From Tissierella sp. (lineage in GTDB: Bacteria > Bacillota > Clostridia > Tissierellales > Tissierellaceae), in NCBI RefSeq assembly GCF_029266915.1, contig NZ_JARIEF010000073.1, positions 1 through 64,000 of the forward strand: a stretch of DNA of 64,000 nucleotides, written 5' to 3'. The first letter of the stretch is position 1. The number at the start of each line of letters is the position of its first letter. Below the pieces are notes generated by a model that ran no database searches, was not told the origin of the DNA, and was given only the letters and a program-made list of their open reading frames with translations. Of this stretch, positions 20,510-31,147 are shown in pieces. A program made the translations under genes and the position numbers.

Positions 20510-21856
20510 ATGAAAGATAATAATACTAATATAGATAATGCAAAAAAATATATGGTTCAGACTTATGGCTGTCAAATGAATGAGCATGACTCAGAGAAAA
20601 TTTCTTGGGTATTAGAGGGTATGGGATATGTATTAACTAATGATATAGGAGATTGTGATTTAGTAATATATAATACATGCGCAGTTAGAAAGTCTGCTGA
20701 AGATAAGGTTCTTGGAAAGCTTGGAGAATTAAAGGCTCAGAAAAGAATAAAACCAGAAATGATACTAGCTGTTTGCGGATGTATGATGCAAAGAGAAGAG
20801 ATAGTTGAGATAATAAGAACTAAATATAGACAAGTTGATATTATATTTGGAACAAATAATATTCATAAACTACCCGAACTTATAATAGATCATTTAGAAA
20901 CAGGAAAAACTGTTATAGATATAGTAGAAGATACTAGAGAAATTAATGAAGATATAGATGCTAATAGAACACATAGTTTTAAGGCTTATATAAATATTAT
21001 GCACGGATGTAATAACTTCTGTACTTACTGTATAGTTCCATATACTAGAGGAAGAGAACTCAGCAGAGAGCCTGAAAAAATATTAGAAGAAATAAAATCT
21101 CTTGCTGAAAGTGGATGTAAAGAAGTAACTCTTTTAGGTCAAAATGTCAACTCTTACGGAAAAACACTGGAAGAGGATTATAGTTTCCCGGATTTACTAA
21201 GGGATATAGATTTAATAGATGGAATTGAAATAATTAGATTTATGACATCTCATCCTAAAGATATCTCAGATGAGCTTATAGCTTCTTATGGGAAATTGAA
21301 CAAGTTATCTAACCATCTTCATTTACCGGTTCAATCAGGAAGCAATAGAATATTGGAGAAGATGAATAGAAAGTATACTAGAGAGAGCTATTTAACTGCG
21401 ATTAAAAAAATAAGAGAAGTTAATCCAGATATAAGTATTACAACAGATATAATAGTAGGATTTCCTGGAGAGACTGAAGAAGACTTTGAAGAAACTTTAG
21501 AGCTTGTTAAGGAAGTTGGATATGATTCAGCCTATACCTTCCTTTATTCAATAAGAGAAGGAACACCGGCAGCTACTATGGATGATCAAGTGCCAGACAA
21601 AGTGAAACATGTTAGATTTCAAAGATTATTGGATATATTACATGTACTTGCACTTGAGTCAAATCAGAAAATGATTGACAAAACAATCTCGGTTTTAGCA
21701 GAAGAAGAAAGCAGAAAATATGAAGATACATTAAATGGAAGAACATCAGAAGGAAAACTTATACATTTTAAAGCTAGCAGGAGATTGATTGGACATATTG
21801 TCAATGTGAAAGTTGATAAGGTCAATACATTTAGCCTAGAAGGAACTGTAATTTAA
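20510..21856 (+). CDS. miaB: tRNA (N6-isopentenyladenosine37-C2)-methylthiotransferase MiaB
   Basis: QTYGCQMNEHDSE; NIMHGCNNFCTYCIVPYTRGRELSR; C-terminal TRAM region. Confidence 0.97.
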   Translation: MKDNNTNIDNAKKYMVQTYGCQMNEHDSEKISWVLEGMGYVLTNDIGDCDLVIYNTCAVRKSAEDKVLGKLGELKAQKRIKPEMILAVCGCMMQREEIVEIIRTKYRQVDIIFGTNNIHKLPELIIDHLETGKTVIDIVEDTREINEDIDANRTHSFKAYINIMHGCNNFCTYCIVPYTRGRELSREPEKILEEIKSLAESGCKEVTLLGQNVNSYGKTLEEDYSFPDLLRDIDLIDGIEIIRFMTSHPKDISDELIASYGKLNKLSNHLHLPVQSGSNRILEKMNRKYTRESYLTAIKKIREVNPDISITTDIIVGFPGETEEDFEETLELVKEVGYDSAYTFLYSIREGTPAATMDDQVPDKVKHVRFQRLLDILHVLALESNQKMIDKTISVLAEEESRKYEDTLNGRTSEGKLIHFKASRRLIGHIVNVKVDKVNTFSLEGTVI

Positions 21857-21876
21857 ATAGTAATGGAGGTTATCAT

Positions 21877-24498
21877 TTGAAGGAATTAACACCCATGATG
21901 AAACAGTACATGGAAGTCAAAGAAAAAAATCCCGATTCTATACTTTTCTTTAGGCTTGGAGATTTTTATGAAATGTTTTTTGAAGATGCTTTGATAGCTT
22001 CAAGAGAGCTTGAGATAACCCTGACTCAAAGAGGTGCTGGATTTGAGGCTAAGGCCCCTATGTGTGGAGTTCCTCATCACGTTGCAGAAACATATATAGG
22101 AAGATTAGTAGAAAAGGGATATAAGGTTGCCATATGCGAGCAATTGGAGGATCCTGCAGGAGCTAAAGGAATAGTAAAAAGAGGAGTAGTAAGGGTTGTT
22201 ACTCCTGGTACTATTACAGATACAAATATATTAGATGATAAAACAAATAATTTTCTGGCTTCTATATTTTTTGATGATATGGGAGTAGGCTTAAGTTATG
22301 TAGATAACTCTACAGGAGAGATGTCTACTACAGAATTTTTAAGCAGAGATGAAGAAAAAACTTATAAGTTTATAATAGATGAACTAGGAAAGATATCCCC
22401 TACTGAAGTAATATGCAACGAAGAGTTCTTTTCTAATAAAAAATATATTACTTTAATAAAAAATAATTTAAATCCGTTTTTTAATGTTTATAAACAAGAT
22501 AAGCTTGAAAATGAAAATTTAGAAGACTTGATCACTGGATTATTCAATAAATCTTTGGATAAATTAGGACTAAAGAATAGAGTTTATTCATTAATAGCTA
22601 CATCTAAGTTAATAGATTATTTAAATGAAACTCAAAGACATAGTTTAGATCACATAAATGAACTATCTTTTTATGAAGCTAAAGACTACATGATTTTGGA
22701 TATAAATACACGAATAAATCTTGAGATTCATGAAACTATACTTTCTAGGCAGAAAAAGGGAGCACTTATTAATGTTCTTGATAAAACAAACACATCTATG
22801 GGAGGAAGGCTTCTAAAAAAATGGTTAGAAGAACCTCTCTTAAATATAAATGATATAAATAGAAGACTTGATATGATTGAATATTTTATTAAAAATATTC
22901 CTGTATTAGAAAATTTCAGAAATATTTTAAAGACTGTATATGACTTAGAAAGATTAGCAGGGAAAATATCAAGTGGAAGTTCTAATGGAAGAGATTTTAT
23001 AGCTTTAAAAAATTCCCTATCTATATTACCTGGATTAAAGGAAATGTTAGTAGCTACCAATGATAAGCATCTAACTAATATAGGAAGTAAAATGGATGCT
23101 TTAAGTGACATACACTCGCTTATAAAAAGATCTATTAAGGATAGTCCTCCTATAACTATAAAAGAAGGGGATTTAATTAAAGAAGGTTTTGATAAGGAGT
23201 TAGATCTAGTAAGAGAAGCTAATATTAAGGGAAAAGAATGGCTGGCTAATTTAGAAGCTTCAGAAAAGAAAAAAACTGGAATTAAGAATTTAAAAATAGG
23301 ATATAACAGGGTTGCTGGATATTATTTTGAGATTACTAAGTCAAATATTTCTCAAGCACCTGACTATTTTATTAGAAAACAAACCTTAAAAAATGCAGAA
23401 AGATACTATACAGAAGAATTAAAAGAAATGGAAGATAAAATCCTTAATGCCAAGGAAGAGTCTTTAACTTTAGAATATAAGATATTTCAATCTATAAGAG
23501 AAAAAATTAAGAATGAAATTCCTAGAATTCAATCTTCAAGTAGAGTAGTAGCACTAATAGATGTTTTAACTGCTTTGAGCAAAGTTTCTTATGATAATAA
23601 CTATATAAGACCTAAAATAAATAATAAAGGTTATATAAATATCATAGATGGACGTCATCCTGTAGTAGAGCCTCTAATAGAAGATAATATGTTTATTCCT
23701 AATGACACTTATCTGGACAAAGATAAGGATATGATTAATATAATTACAGGTCCTAATATGGCTGGAAAATCTACTTATATGAGGCAGGTTGCTATAATGA
23801 TTTTGATGGCTCAAATAGGTTGTTTTATTCCGGCGAGTGAAGCAGATATATCGATAGTAGATAGGATTTTCACAAGAATAGGAGCATCAGACAACCTTTC
23901 TGGTGGAGATAGTACTTTTATGGTAGAAATGAATGAAGTCTCTAATATTATAAAAAATGCTACAGAAAATAGCTTGATAATACTAGATGAAGTTGGAAGA
24001 GGTACCAGTACCTATGATGGACTAAGTATTGCTTGGGCAGTTGTTGAGTATATTTCAGTAAAGATAGGAGCTAAAACCTTATTTGCTACTCATTATCATG
24101 AGTTAACACAGCTACAAGATAGTTTTGATAACATACAAAATCTTACTATGTCAGCTAAGGAAGATGGAGAAAAAATAATATTTTTAAGAAAAATTATAAA
24201 AGGTAGTACTAATAAAAGCTATGGTATCCAGGTAGCTAGGCTTGCGGGAATAGATAAAGAAATAATAGATAAGGCAAATGAAATTTTAGGCACTATTGAA
24301 GTGACTCATGAATTTAATATAGCAAACTCATCAAAAAAGCATAAAAAAGAAAAGAAGCAATTAGATCTAGTTAGTTATAAGAGAGACTACTATATAGATG
24401 AGATAAAGAGCATAGATGCCAATGCATTAACACCTTTAGAATCACTCAATATATTGAGCCGACTTATTAAAGATGCTAAAACTTTAGAGGAGAATTAA
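21877..24498 (+). CDS. mutS: DNA mismatch repair protein MutS
   Basis: MMKQYMEVKEKNPDSILFFRLGDFYEMF; ITGPNMAGKSTYMRQVA; LILDEVGRGTSTYDGLSIAWA. TTG start. Confidence 0.98.
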   Translation: MKELTPMMKQYMEVKEKNPDSILFFRLGDFYEMFFEDALIASRELEITLTQRGAGFEAKAPMCGVPHHVAETYIGRLVEKGYKVAICEQLEDPAGAKGIVKRGVVRVVTPGTITDTNILDDKTNNFLASIFFDDMGVGLSYVDNSTGEMSTTEFLSRDEEKTYKFIIDELGKISPTEVICNEEFFSNKKYITLIKNNLNPFFNVYKQDKLENENLEDLITGLFNKSLDKLGLKNRVYSLIATSKLIDYLNETQRHSLDHINELSFYEAKDYMILDINTRINLEIHETILSRQKKGALINVLDKTNTSMGGRLLKKWLEEPLLNINDINRRLDMIEYFIKNIPVLENFRNILKTVYDLERLAGKISSGSSNGRDFIALKNSLSILPGLKEMLVATNDKHLTNIGSKMDALSDIHSLIKRSIKDSPPITIKEGDLIKEGFDKELDLVREANIKGKEWLANLEASEKKKTGIKNLKIGYNRVAGYYFEITKSNISQAPDYFIRKQTLKNAERYYTEELKEMEDKILNAKEESLTLEYKIFQSIREKIKNEIPRIQSSSRVVALIDVLTALSKVSYDNNYIRPKINNKGYINIIDGRHPVVEPLIEDNMFIPNDTYLDKDKDMINIITGPNMAGKSTYMRQVAIMILMAQIGCFIPASEADISIVDRIFTRIGASDNLSGGDSTFMVEMNEVSNIIKNATENSLIILDEVGRGTSTYDGLSIAWAVVEYISVKIGAKTLFATHYHELTQLQDSFDNIQNLTMSAKEDGEKIIFLRKIIKGSTNKSYGIQVARLAGIDKEIIDKANEILGTIEVTHEFNIANSSKKHKKEKKQLDLVSYKRDYYIDEIKSIDANALTPLESLNILSRLIKDAKTLEEN

Positions 24499-24499
24499 T

Positions 24500-26446
24500 A
24501 TGGGTAAAATTAAAATATTAGACGAATCTACAATTCAGCAAATTGCTGCCGGAGAAGTTATTGAAAGACCAGCATCTATAGTTAAAGAATTGATAGAAAA
24601 CTCTATAGATGCTAAGAGTGACAGTATAATCATAGAGATTCAAGACGGAGGTAAATCATATATAAGAATTACTGACAATGGAGATGGTATGTCTAGAGAT
24701 GACATTGAACTAGCTTTTAAAAGACATGCTACTTCAAAGCTTGTAACTATAGAAGACATATATAATGTATTGTCATTAGGCTTTAGAGGAGAGGCTCTGG
24801 CGAGTGTGGCGAGTGTTTCTAAGGTAGAAGTACTAAGCAAGACTAACGACTCTAATGTTGGAGTGCAGGTCTTCATAGAAGATGGTAAGATTATAGAAGA
24901 AAACACAATAGGATGTCCTAAAGGAACTACTATAATTATAAGAGATATATTTTATAATTTACCAGTTAGAAAAAAATTCTTAAAGAGCTCTAACGTAGAA
25001 TCAGCCAATATAGGTGATATTATAAACAAACTGGCACTAGGCAATTCTAACGTATCGTTTAAATTTATTAAAGATGGAAATAATGCACTTAAAACTCCTA
25101 ATGATTCTAATTTATTGAATTCTATCTATAGTGTGCTTGGAAAGGATTATCATAAAAATCTTATCCCTATCGAATACTCTAATGAAGAACTAAAGTTGAG
25201 CGGATATATTTCTAACAACAATCTATATAGATCAAATAGAAACCATCAATATTTATATATAAATAGAAGATATATTTCACATTTAAATATATCTAAAATA
25301 ATAGAAAAAGAATATAGATCCTTAATTCCTTTAAATAGATTACCGGTATTTATAATAAATATAGAGATAAAGCCCAATGATATAGATATAAACATACATC
25401 CTACTAAGCAAGAAGTAAAATTTGCTAATCCAATTATTGTATATGATACTATAGCTAAGGTTGTTAGAGAAATTCTTATGCCTTCTGTAGTAGTTCCTGA
25501 AATGAAATTATTTAAAGATGATAAAGATGTTGATGATTCCCTCCCTGAGCTATTTAATGAGATAGAGATTTTAAAAGAGGAAGAAGATATAGAATCGAAT
25601 TCAGATGAAAATAAAGTAAATTATAGTGAAAATCAAAATATCGTGGTAAAGGATTTTACTTTAGAGAGTTATGATGAGGATAAAACTATAAAAGAAGATG
25701 CTTTAAAGGAAGATGTTTTCTCTTTTCTTCGAGGTAAAAATGAAAGAGAAAATAGAGATATAAATAAATCTTTTAATTTTACAGATCAAGATGAAGCTCC
25801 AGTAAATTCAATGGATTCAATAAATAAAAACATTTATGTAGAACAAAAAATTGAAGATATATTACTTGATCTACAGCCTATTGGTAGAGTATTTAAAACC
25901 TATATAATTGCTGAAAGTAGGGATGAAGAAAAACTCTTTTTTATAGATCAACATGCAGCTCATGAAAGAGTGATGTATGAAAAGTTTAGAAATGAATATA
26001 AGAATGAAAAGATAGTAACTCAACAACTTATATCTCCAGATATAGTTGAACTTACACATGAAGAAATGGACATAGTGATTGAAAACAAACAACTATTTGA
26101 AGAAATAGGATTTATATTAGATGAATTTGGTGATAATAGTATAGCTATAAGAGGAGTTCCAATGTTATTTGGTAAGCCTAAAACTAAGGATTTATTTTTA
26201 AATCTGATAGATGGGCTATCTGATAATATTTCTGTGGATAATTTTGAAATAAAAATAGATAAAATTATGAAGATATCTTGTACTAATGCTATAAAAAGTG
26301 GTGACAAAATGGATAATTTAGAGATAATGGCTTTACTTGACAGCTTAAAAAAATGCGTAAATCCATATACCTGTCCCCATGGAAGACCCACAATTATAGA
26401 ATTAAGTAAAAAAGATATAGAAAAACAATTTTTAAGGATTATTTAA
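24500..26446 (+). CDS. mutL: DNA mismatch repair protein MutL (endonuclease type)
   Basis: IAAGEVIERPASIVKELIENSIDA; LGFRGEALASVASVS; DQHAAHERVMYE; CPHGRP. Confidence 0.98.
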   Translation: MGKIKILDESTIQQIAAGEVIERPASIVKELIENSIDAKSDSIIIEIQDGGKSYIRITDNGDGMSRDDIELAFKRHATSKLVTIEDIYNVLSLGFRGEALASVASVSKVEVLSKTNDSNVGVQVFIEDGKIIEENTIGCPKGTTIIIRDIFYNLPVRKKFLKSSNVESANIGDIINKLALGNSNVSFKFIKDGNNALKTPNDSNLLNSIYSVLGKDYHKNLIPIEYSNEELKLSGYISNNNLYRSNRNHQYLYINRRYISHLNISKIIEKEYRSLIPLNRLPVFIINIEIKPNDIDINIHPTKQEVKFANPIIVYDTIAKVVREILMPSVVVPEMKLFKDDKDVDDSLPELFNEIEILKEEEDIESNSDENKVNYSENQNIVVKDFTLESYDEDKTIKEDALKEDVFSFLRGKNERENRDINKSFNFTDQDEAPVNSMDSINKNIYVEQKIEDILLDLQPIGRVFKTYIIAESRDEEKLFFIDQHAAHERVMYEKFRNEYKNEKIVTQQLISPDIVELTHEEMDIVIENKQLFEEIGFILDEFGDNSIAIRGVPMLFGKPKTKDLFLNLIDGLSDNISVDNFEIKIDKIMKISCTNAIKSGDKMDNLEIMALLDSLKKCVNPYTCPHGRPTIIELSKKDIEKQFLRII

Positions 26447-26461
26447 TAAAAGGGTGATAGG

Positions 26462-27400
26462 ATGAAAGAAAATTTATGTATAATAACAGGACCTACTGGT
26501 ATTGGAAAAACAAGTTTATCTTTAAAATTAGCAAAAAAATTAAATGGAGAAATAGTATCTTGTGATTCTATGCAGATATATAAATATATGGACATTGGCA
26601 CTGCTAAAATAAAGCATGAAGAGATGGAAGGCATCACTCATCATTTAATAGATATAGTATATCCAGATGAAGAATTTACAGTTTCTGACTTTAAATCACA
26701 AGCAAAAAATCTCATAAAGGAAATTAACCTTCGAGGAAAACTTCCAATCATTGTTGGTGGAACAGGTCTTTATATTAATTCTTTAGTTTATGATTTAAAC
26801 TTTACCAGAGTAGCTGTTGATCCTAAAGTTAGAAAAAAATATGAAAAGATTGCTAAAGAAGAAGGTTTAGATTATTTACATGGATTATTAGAAGATGTAG
26901 ACCCTATAAGCTCTAAGAAAATAAACATTAACGATAAAAAGAGAGTTATAAGAGCTTTAGAAATATATGATATTACTGGAAAAAGTATGTCGGAATATAA
27001 TAAAGATTTTCGTAAGGAAAATAATGAGTATAATCTAGCATTTATAGCTTTAAATATGGATAGAAAAAACCTATATGAAAGGATAAATAAGAGAGTAGAT
27101 TTAATGATAGAAAGAGGACTTTTAGATGAGATTAAATCAATTTTAGATAAGGGATATGATCCAAGTTCCGTAGCCTTACAAGGTATAGGATATAAAGAAC
27201 TTATTATGCATTTAAATGGAGATTTAACACTTGATGAGTCTATAGATCTTATAAAGCAAAAAAGTAGAAATTATGCTAAAAGACAGCTTACATGGTTTAG
27301 AAGAGATGAAAGAATTAAATGGGTTGATAAAGATGACTTTACAGATTTTGCTTGTTTAGAAAGTTTCACTAGAAAATATATATTGGATAAAATACAATGA
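26462..27400 (+). CDS. miaA: tRNA dimethylallyltransferase
   Basis: ITGPTGIGKTSLSLKLAKKLNGEIVSCDSMQIYKYMDIGTAK; GGTGLYINSL; QGIGYKEL. Confidence 0.97.
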   Translation: MKENLCIITGPTGIGKTSLSLKLAKKLNGEIVSCDSMQIYKYMDIGTAKIKHEEMEGITHHLIDIVYPDEEFTVSDFKSQAKNLIKEINLRGKLPIIVGGTGLYINSLVYDLNFTRVAVDPKVRKKYEKIAKEEGLDYLHGLLEDVDPISSKKININDKKRVIRALEIYDITGKSMSEYNKDFRKENNEYNLAFIALNMDRKNLYERINKRVDLMIERGLLDEIKSILDKGYDPSSVALQGIGYKELIMHLNGDLTLDESIDLIKQKSRNYAKRQLTWFRRDERIKWVDKDDFTDFACLESFTRKYILDKIQ

Positions 27401-27418
27401 TTAGTAGGAGGTAGACAT

Positions 27419-27640
27419 ATGAAACAGTCAGTTAATCTACAAGATTCATTTTTAAATACAGCTAGAAGAAACAATGCTAAAATAACTATATTTCTAATGA
27501 ATGGATACCAAATTAAAGGTACAGTAAGAGGGTTTGATAATTATACTATAATATTAAATAGTGAAGATAAACAGCAATTGATCTATAAGCATGCTATCTC
27601 TACTATAATACCTAATGAAGAAATAATATTAGAATTTTAA
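27419..27640 (+). CDS. hfq: RNA chaperone Hfq
   Basis: [49 protein letters not shown]. Confidence 0.96.
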   Translation: MKQSVNLQDSFLNTARRNNAKITIFLMNGYQIKGTVRGFDNYTIILNSEDKQQLIYKHAISTIIPNEEIILEF

Positions 27641-27665
27641 TTAGGTTAAAGAAAGGTGAATAAAT

Positions 27666-28955
27666 TTGAAAAGTAAAATTAAAGAGATTTTAAGTGCGAA
27701 ATTTGATATTAAAGAAGACATAATTGACTATGTATTAGATAAAGAAAACACTATAAAAGACAAGTTCTTATCTATAGATGAAATTAAAGAGTTCAATCAA
27801 TATAAGGTTATAAGTGCTCTACAAAAGAGTAAATTAGGCTCTACTGATTTTTATTGGACTACTGGATACGGCTACGGAGATGTAGGAAGAGAAAAAGTAG
27901 AGGCTATATATGCAGATATATTTCACACTGAAGATGCATTAGTAAGACCTACAATATCTTCGGGAACTCATGCTCTTACACTGACCTTGTCAGGTATATT
28001 AAGACCGGGAGATGGTCTTATGTCAATTACTGGGACTCCTTATGATACTCTTCAAACTGTAATTGGCATAGCAGGAAATGAGGGAGGAAATTTATTAGAA
28101 TTTGGTATAAAATATAGTGAGATTGATCTTAAAGACAATAAAATTGATATCGAAAAAGTTTTAAAAAGTATCGATGAAAAAACTAAAATTATAATGATTC
28201 AAAGATCAACAGGGTATAGTGATAGAAGAGCATTAACCATAGATGAAATAGAAGATGCTATAAGTAAAATTAAAGCCCATAATAAAGATGTTATTATTAT
28301 GGTGGATAATTGTTATGGAGAGTTTTTAAGTATAAAAGAACCAACAGAAGTTGGAGCAGATATAATGGCAGGATCTTTAATAAAGAATCCAGGAGGCGGT
28401 TTAGCACTCTCTGGAGGATATATAGTGGGTAAAAAAAACCTGATAGAACTTATATCTAATAGAAGTTCTGCTCCCGGTCTTGGAAAGGACTCAGGATTGA
28501 CTTTTGGAACAACTAGGACAACACTCCAAGGATTGTTTTTAGCTCCTCACATAGTATCGGAAGCGGTTAAGGGAGCTTTGCTAGTAGGAGCAGTGTACAA
28601 AGGACTTGGATTTAAAATAATTCCAGAATTAGATGATGAGAGAAGCGATATAATCCAAGCGGTAGAACTTTTAAATGGTGATAGAGTAGTTGCTTTTTGC
28701 AAAGGGATACAAGCTGCTTCTGCCGTAGATTCTTACATAAGCCCTGAACCTTGGGATATGCCAGGATATGAGAATAAAGTTATAATGGCTGCTGGTGGAT
28801 TTATACAAGGCTCATCTATAGAGTTAAGTGCGGATGGACCTATGAGAGAACCGTTTTATGCCTATTATCAAGGAGGACTTACATATGAACATTGTAAGTT
28901 GGGAGTGTATATGACTTTAAGGAACTTAAATAATGAAAAATTAATAAGATTATAA
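27666..28955 (+). CDS. methionine gamma-lyase family / aluminium resistance (YnbB-like) PLP enzyme
   Basis: TGYGYGDVGREKVEAIYADIFHTEDALVRPTISSGTHALTLTLSGILRPGD; SLIKNPGGGLALSGGYIVGK. Confidence 0.92.
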   Translation: MKSKIKEILSAKFDIKEDIIDYVLDKENTIKDKFLSIDEIKEFNQYKVISALQKSKLGSTDFYWTTGYGYGDVGREKVEAIYADIFHTEDALVRPTISSGTHALTLTLSGILRPGDGLMSITGTPYDTLQTVIGIAGNEGGNLLEFGIKYSEIDLKDNKIDIEKVLKSIDEKTKIIMIQRSTGYSDRRALTIDEIEDAISKIKAHNKDVIIMVDNCYGEFLSIKEPTEVGADIMAGSLIKNPGGGLALSGGYIVGKKNLIELISNRSSAPGLGKDSGLTFGTTRTTLQGLFLAPHIVSEAVKGALLVGAVYKGLGFKIIPELDDERSDIIQAVELLNGDRVVAFCKGIQAASAVDSYISPEPWDMPGYENKVIMAAGGFIQGSSIELSADGPMREPFYAYYQGGLTYEHCKLGVYMTLRNLNNEKLIRL

Positions 28956-28977
28956 AAATAAATCAATAATTTAATAT

Positions 28978-29012
28978 AAAAACCTGACTAATTAATGATA
29001 GTCAGGTTTTTA
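28978..29012. terminator. bidirectional terminator between convergent genes
   Basis: aaaaacctgacta-attaatga-tagtcaggttttt. Confidence 0.85.
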
Positions 29013-29019
29013 TATTAAA

Positions 29020-29637
29020 TTAAATTCTTCTAAATAGCCCTATTGCTTTTCCTAAAATTTTAATATCTTTAGAGTAAATAGGTTCCATAAATTGATTTTC
29101 TGGCTGAAGTCTTATTGTATCTTTTTCTTTAAAAAAACGTTTTATAGTTGCTTCATCTTCAAGTAAAGCAACGACTATATCATTGTTTTGAGCTACAGAT
29201 TGTTCTTTTATAAGAACTAAATCTCCATCTAAAATACCAGCATCAATCATACTTTCACCTTTGATTCTTAACATGAAAACATCATGACCTTCTACTAACT
29301 CAAGAGGAACAGGGTAGGTATCTTCTATGTTTTCAACAGCTAATATGGGTGCTCCTGCAGTTACTTTTCCTAAAATTGGTATATCAACGGTTTTCTTTTT
29401 TGTTAATAAAAAATCATCGTTGTTATCTAATATTTCGATTGCTCTAGGCTTAGTTGGATCTTTTCTTATATAACCCTTTGATTCTAATTTTTCTAAATGC
29501 CCGTGAACAGTAGAAGTAGACTTCAATTCTACTCCCTTACAAATTTCCCTAACTGCCGGCGGATAGCCTTGTCTTTGTATTTCGCTTTTTATATATAATA
29601 ATATTTCTATTTGTTTTTGAGACAAATCTTCATACAT
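29020..29637 (-). CDS. lexA: SOS repressor LexA
   Basis: [104 protein letters not shown]. Start at M4 by SD agaggtg. Confidence 0.97.
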   Translation of the reverse strand: MYEDLSQKQIEILLYIKSEIQRQGYPPAVREICKGVELKSTSTVHGHLEKLESKGYIRKDPTKPRAIEILDNNDDFLLTKKKTVDIPILGKVTAGAPILAVENIEDTYPVPLELVEGHDVFMLRIKGESMIDAGILDGDLVLIKEQSVAQNNDIVVALLEDEATIKRFFKEKDTIRLQPENQFMEPIYSKDIKILGKAIGLFRRI

Positions 29638-29734
29638 TAAAAACACCTCTTTCGTATTTTAGTATTTCAAATTGATAGATTAAACATACGTGCTTATATT
29701 AGTTTTAATTATAACACAAATAAAAAATAAATTC

Positions 29735-29746
29735 AAACAAAGGTTC
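29735..29746. promoter_or_regulatory. LexA box candidate at the lexA promoter
   Basis: Minus strand GAACctttGTTT, overlapping -35 TTGAAT (17-nt spacer, -10 TATAAT). Confidence 0.6.
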
Positions 29747-29763
29747 TTTTTTTGTAAAAACAC

Positions 29764-29792
29764 TTGACAAAGAACACGGGTTTGTATATTAT
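29764..29792 (+). promoter_or_regulatory. sigma-A type promoter of the yneA-like gene
   Basis: TTGACA-17 nt-TATTAT. Confidence 0.75.
29772..29783. promoter_or_regulatory. LexA box candidate inside the promoter spacer
   Basis: GAACacggGTTT. Confidence 0.6.
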
Positions 29793-29802
29793 AGTATATA
29801 TA

Positions 29803-29814
29803 GAACGACCGTTC
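29803..29814. promoter_or_regulatory. LexA box
   Basis: Perfect GAACgaccGTTC just downstream of the -10. Confidence 0.85.
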
Positions 29815-29839
29815 AGAACAAACGTGCGAGGTGGACAAT

Positions 29840-30145
29840 ATGAAAAAGTATAAAATTATAAATAAGAAAAGGTTTTATGTATTTATTGTGTTTGCTATGT
29901 ATGTTACTTTTATGGGATTATCTTTTTTTGGATCCTTCGGAAGTGCTCAAAATATTTTTAGCGAGATGAAATATAAAGAAATATATATTCTTCCTGGAGA
30001 TACGGTTTGGGATATTGCGTTAAAATATAAATCTAATAAATCAGACGTAAGAGATGTAGTTGCAGAAATAAAAAATTTTAATCAATTGGAAAGTTTAGAA
30101 ATTAAACCTGGCGATAGAATAAAAATTCCATTAAGAAAAAAATAG
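29840..30145 (+). CDS. yneA: YneA-like LysM cell-division inhibitor (SOS checkpoint candidate)
   Basis: N-terminal TM (FYVFIVFAMYVTFMGLSFFGSF) plus LysM IYILPGDTVWDIALKYKSNKSDVRDVVAEIKNFNQLESLEIKPGDRIKIP; divergent from lexA as in Bacillus. Confidence 0.8.
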   Translation: MKKYKIINKKRFYVFIVFAMYVTFMGLSFFGSFGSAQNIFSEMKYKEIYILPGDTVWDIALKYKSNKSDVRDVVAEIKNFNQLESLEIKPGDRIKIPLRKK

Positions 30146-30164
30146 TCTCTACAGACTATTTTTT
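30135..30164. terminator. bidirectional terminator
   Basis: aaaaaatagtct-ctac-agactatttttt between convergent genes. Confidence 0.85.
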
Positions 30165-31130
30165 TCTGCCTGAAAGTGGATTACTTTTTACTGCATCTCT
30201 CAATCTTGTATCATCTATATGAGTATATATTTGAGTAGTAGCTACAGATTCATGCCCCAGAATCTCTTGTAAGGCTCGTATATCTACATTGCCATACTTA
30301 TACATGAGTGTGGCGGCAGTGTGTCTTAATTTATGAGTAGAATATATACTTGTATCTAAACCTATTTGTTTAAGATATTTATCTATCATATATTGAATAC
30401 CTCTATTACCTAGGCGGCTTTTTTGTTTATTTATAAAGAGAGCTTTATCATCATTAGAATCCTTAGGCCTGATTTTAAGGTAATCATTTATTGCGTCTAC
30501 ACATGCTTTATTTAAGAAAATAGTTCTTTCTTTATTTCCCTTTCCGATTACAGTCAAAGTATCATCATCTCTGATCTTATCAATATTGATACTTGAAAGT
30601 TCAGAAAGTCTAAGACCACAATTTAAAAAGAGAGTAATTATAGCATAATCCCTAGATCTATATTCTTCATTTTTATTTGCTAAAGCGGCGTCCAAAAGAT
30701 TATTAGATTGTTCCAATGTAAGATAGACTGGAAGCCTAGAATTTGACTTAGGAGATTCTAGCTGTAAAGCTGGATTTATATCTATTATATTTATCTTTGT
30801 ATGCATATAATCAAAAAACGATCTAAGGGAAGCAACTTTTCTAGATTTTGCTAAACTCTTATTATTTCTGATTTTATCTACGTGAGAAATATAAGCATGC
30901 AAGTCTTGTAAACTTATTTTTCTAATAAAATCTTTATCAATATCAGAAATATCTATTTCTTCAAAACTAATCTTTGGATCTACAATTTTATATCTTAATT
31001 TCATAAATCGTAAAAACATTCTTAAATCAAAATAGTATTCCTTAACAGTATTGGGAGAAATTCCCTTTATCGTTTCCATATAATTCAAATAATCTTCAAG
31101 TATAGTAGGATTCTGCGTCATATTTATCAC
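30156..31130 (-). CDS. tyrosine recombinase (XerC/XerD family)
   Basis: Catalytic R (NCGLRLSEL), K (GKGNKERTIF), HKLRHTAA, LGHESVATTQIYTHI. Confidence 0.93.
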   Translation of the reverse strand: MINMTQNPTILEDYLNYMETIKGISPNTVKEYYFDLRMFLRFMKLRYKIVDPKISFEEIDISDIDKDFIRKISLQDLHAYISHVDKIRNNKSLAKSRKVASLRSFFDYMHTKINIIDINPALQLESPKSNSRLPVYLTLEQSNNLLDAALANKNEEYRSRDYAIITLFLNCGLRLSELSSINIDKIRDDDTLTVIGKGNKERTIFLNKACVDAINDYLKIRPKDSNDDKALFINKQKSRLGNRGIQYMIDKYLKQIGLDTSIYSTHKLRHTAATLMYKYGNVDIRALQEILGHESVATTQIYTHIDDTRLRDAVKSNPLSGRKK

Positions 31131-31147
31131 TCTTTCTATTATTTCTC

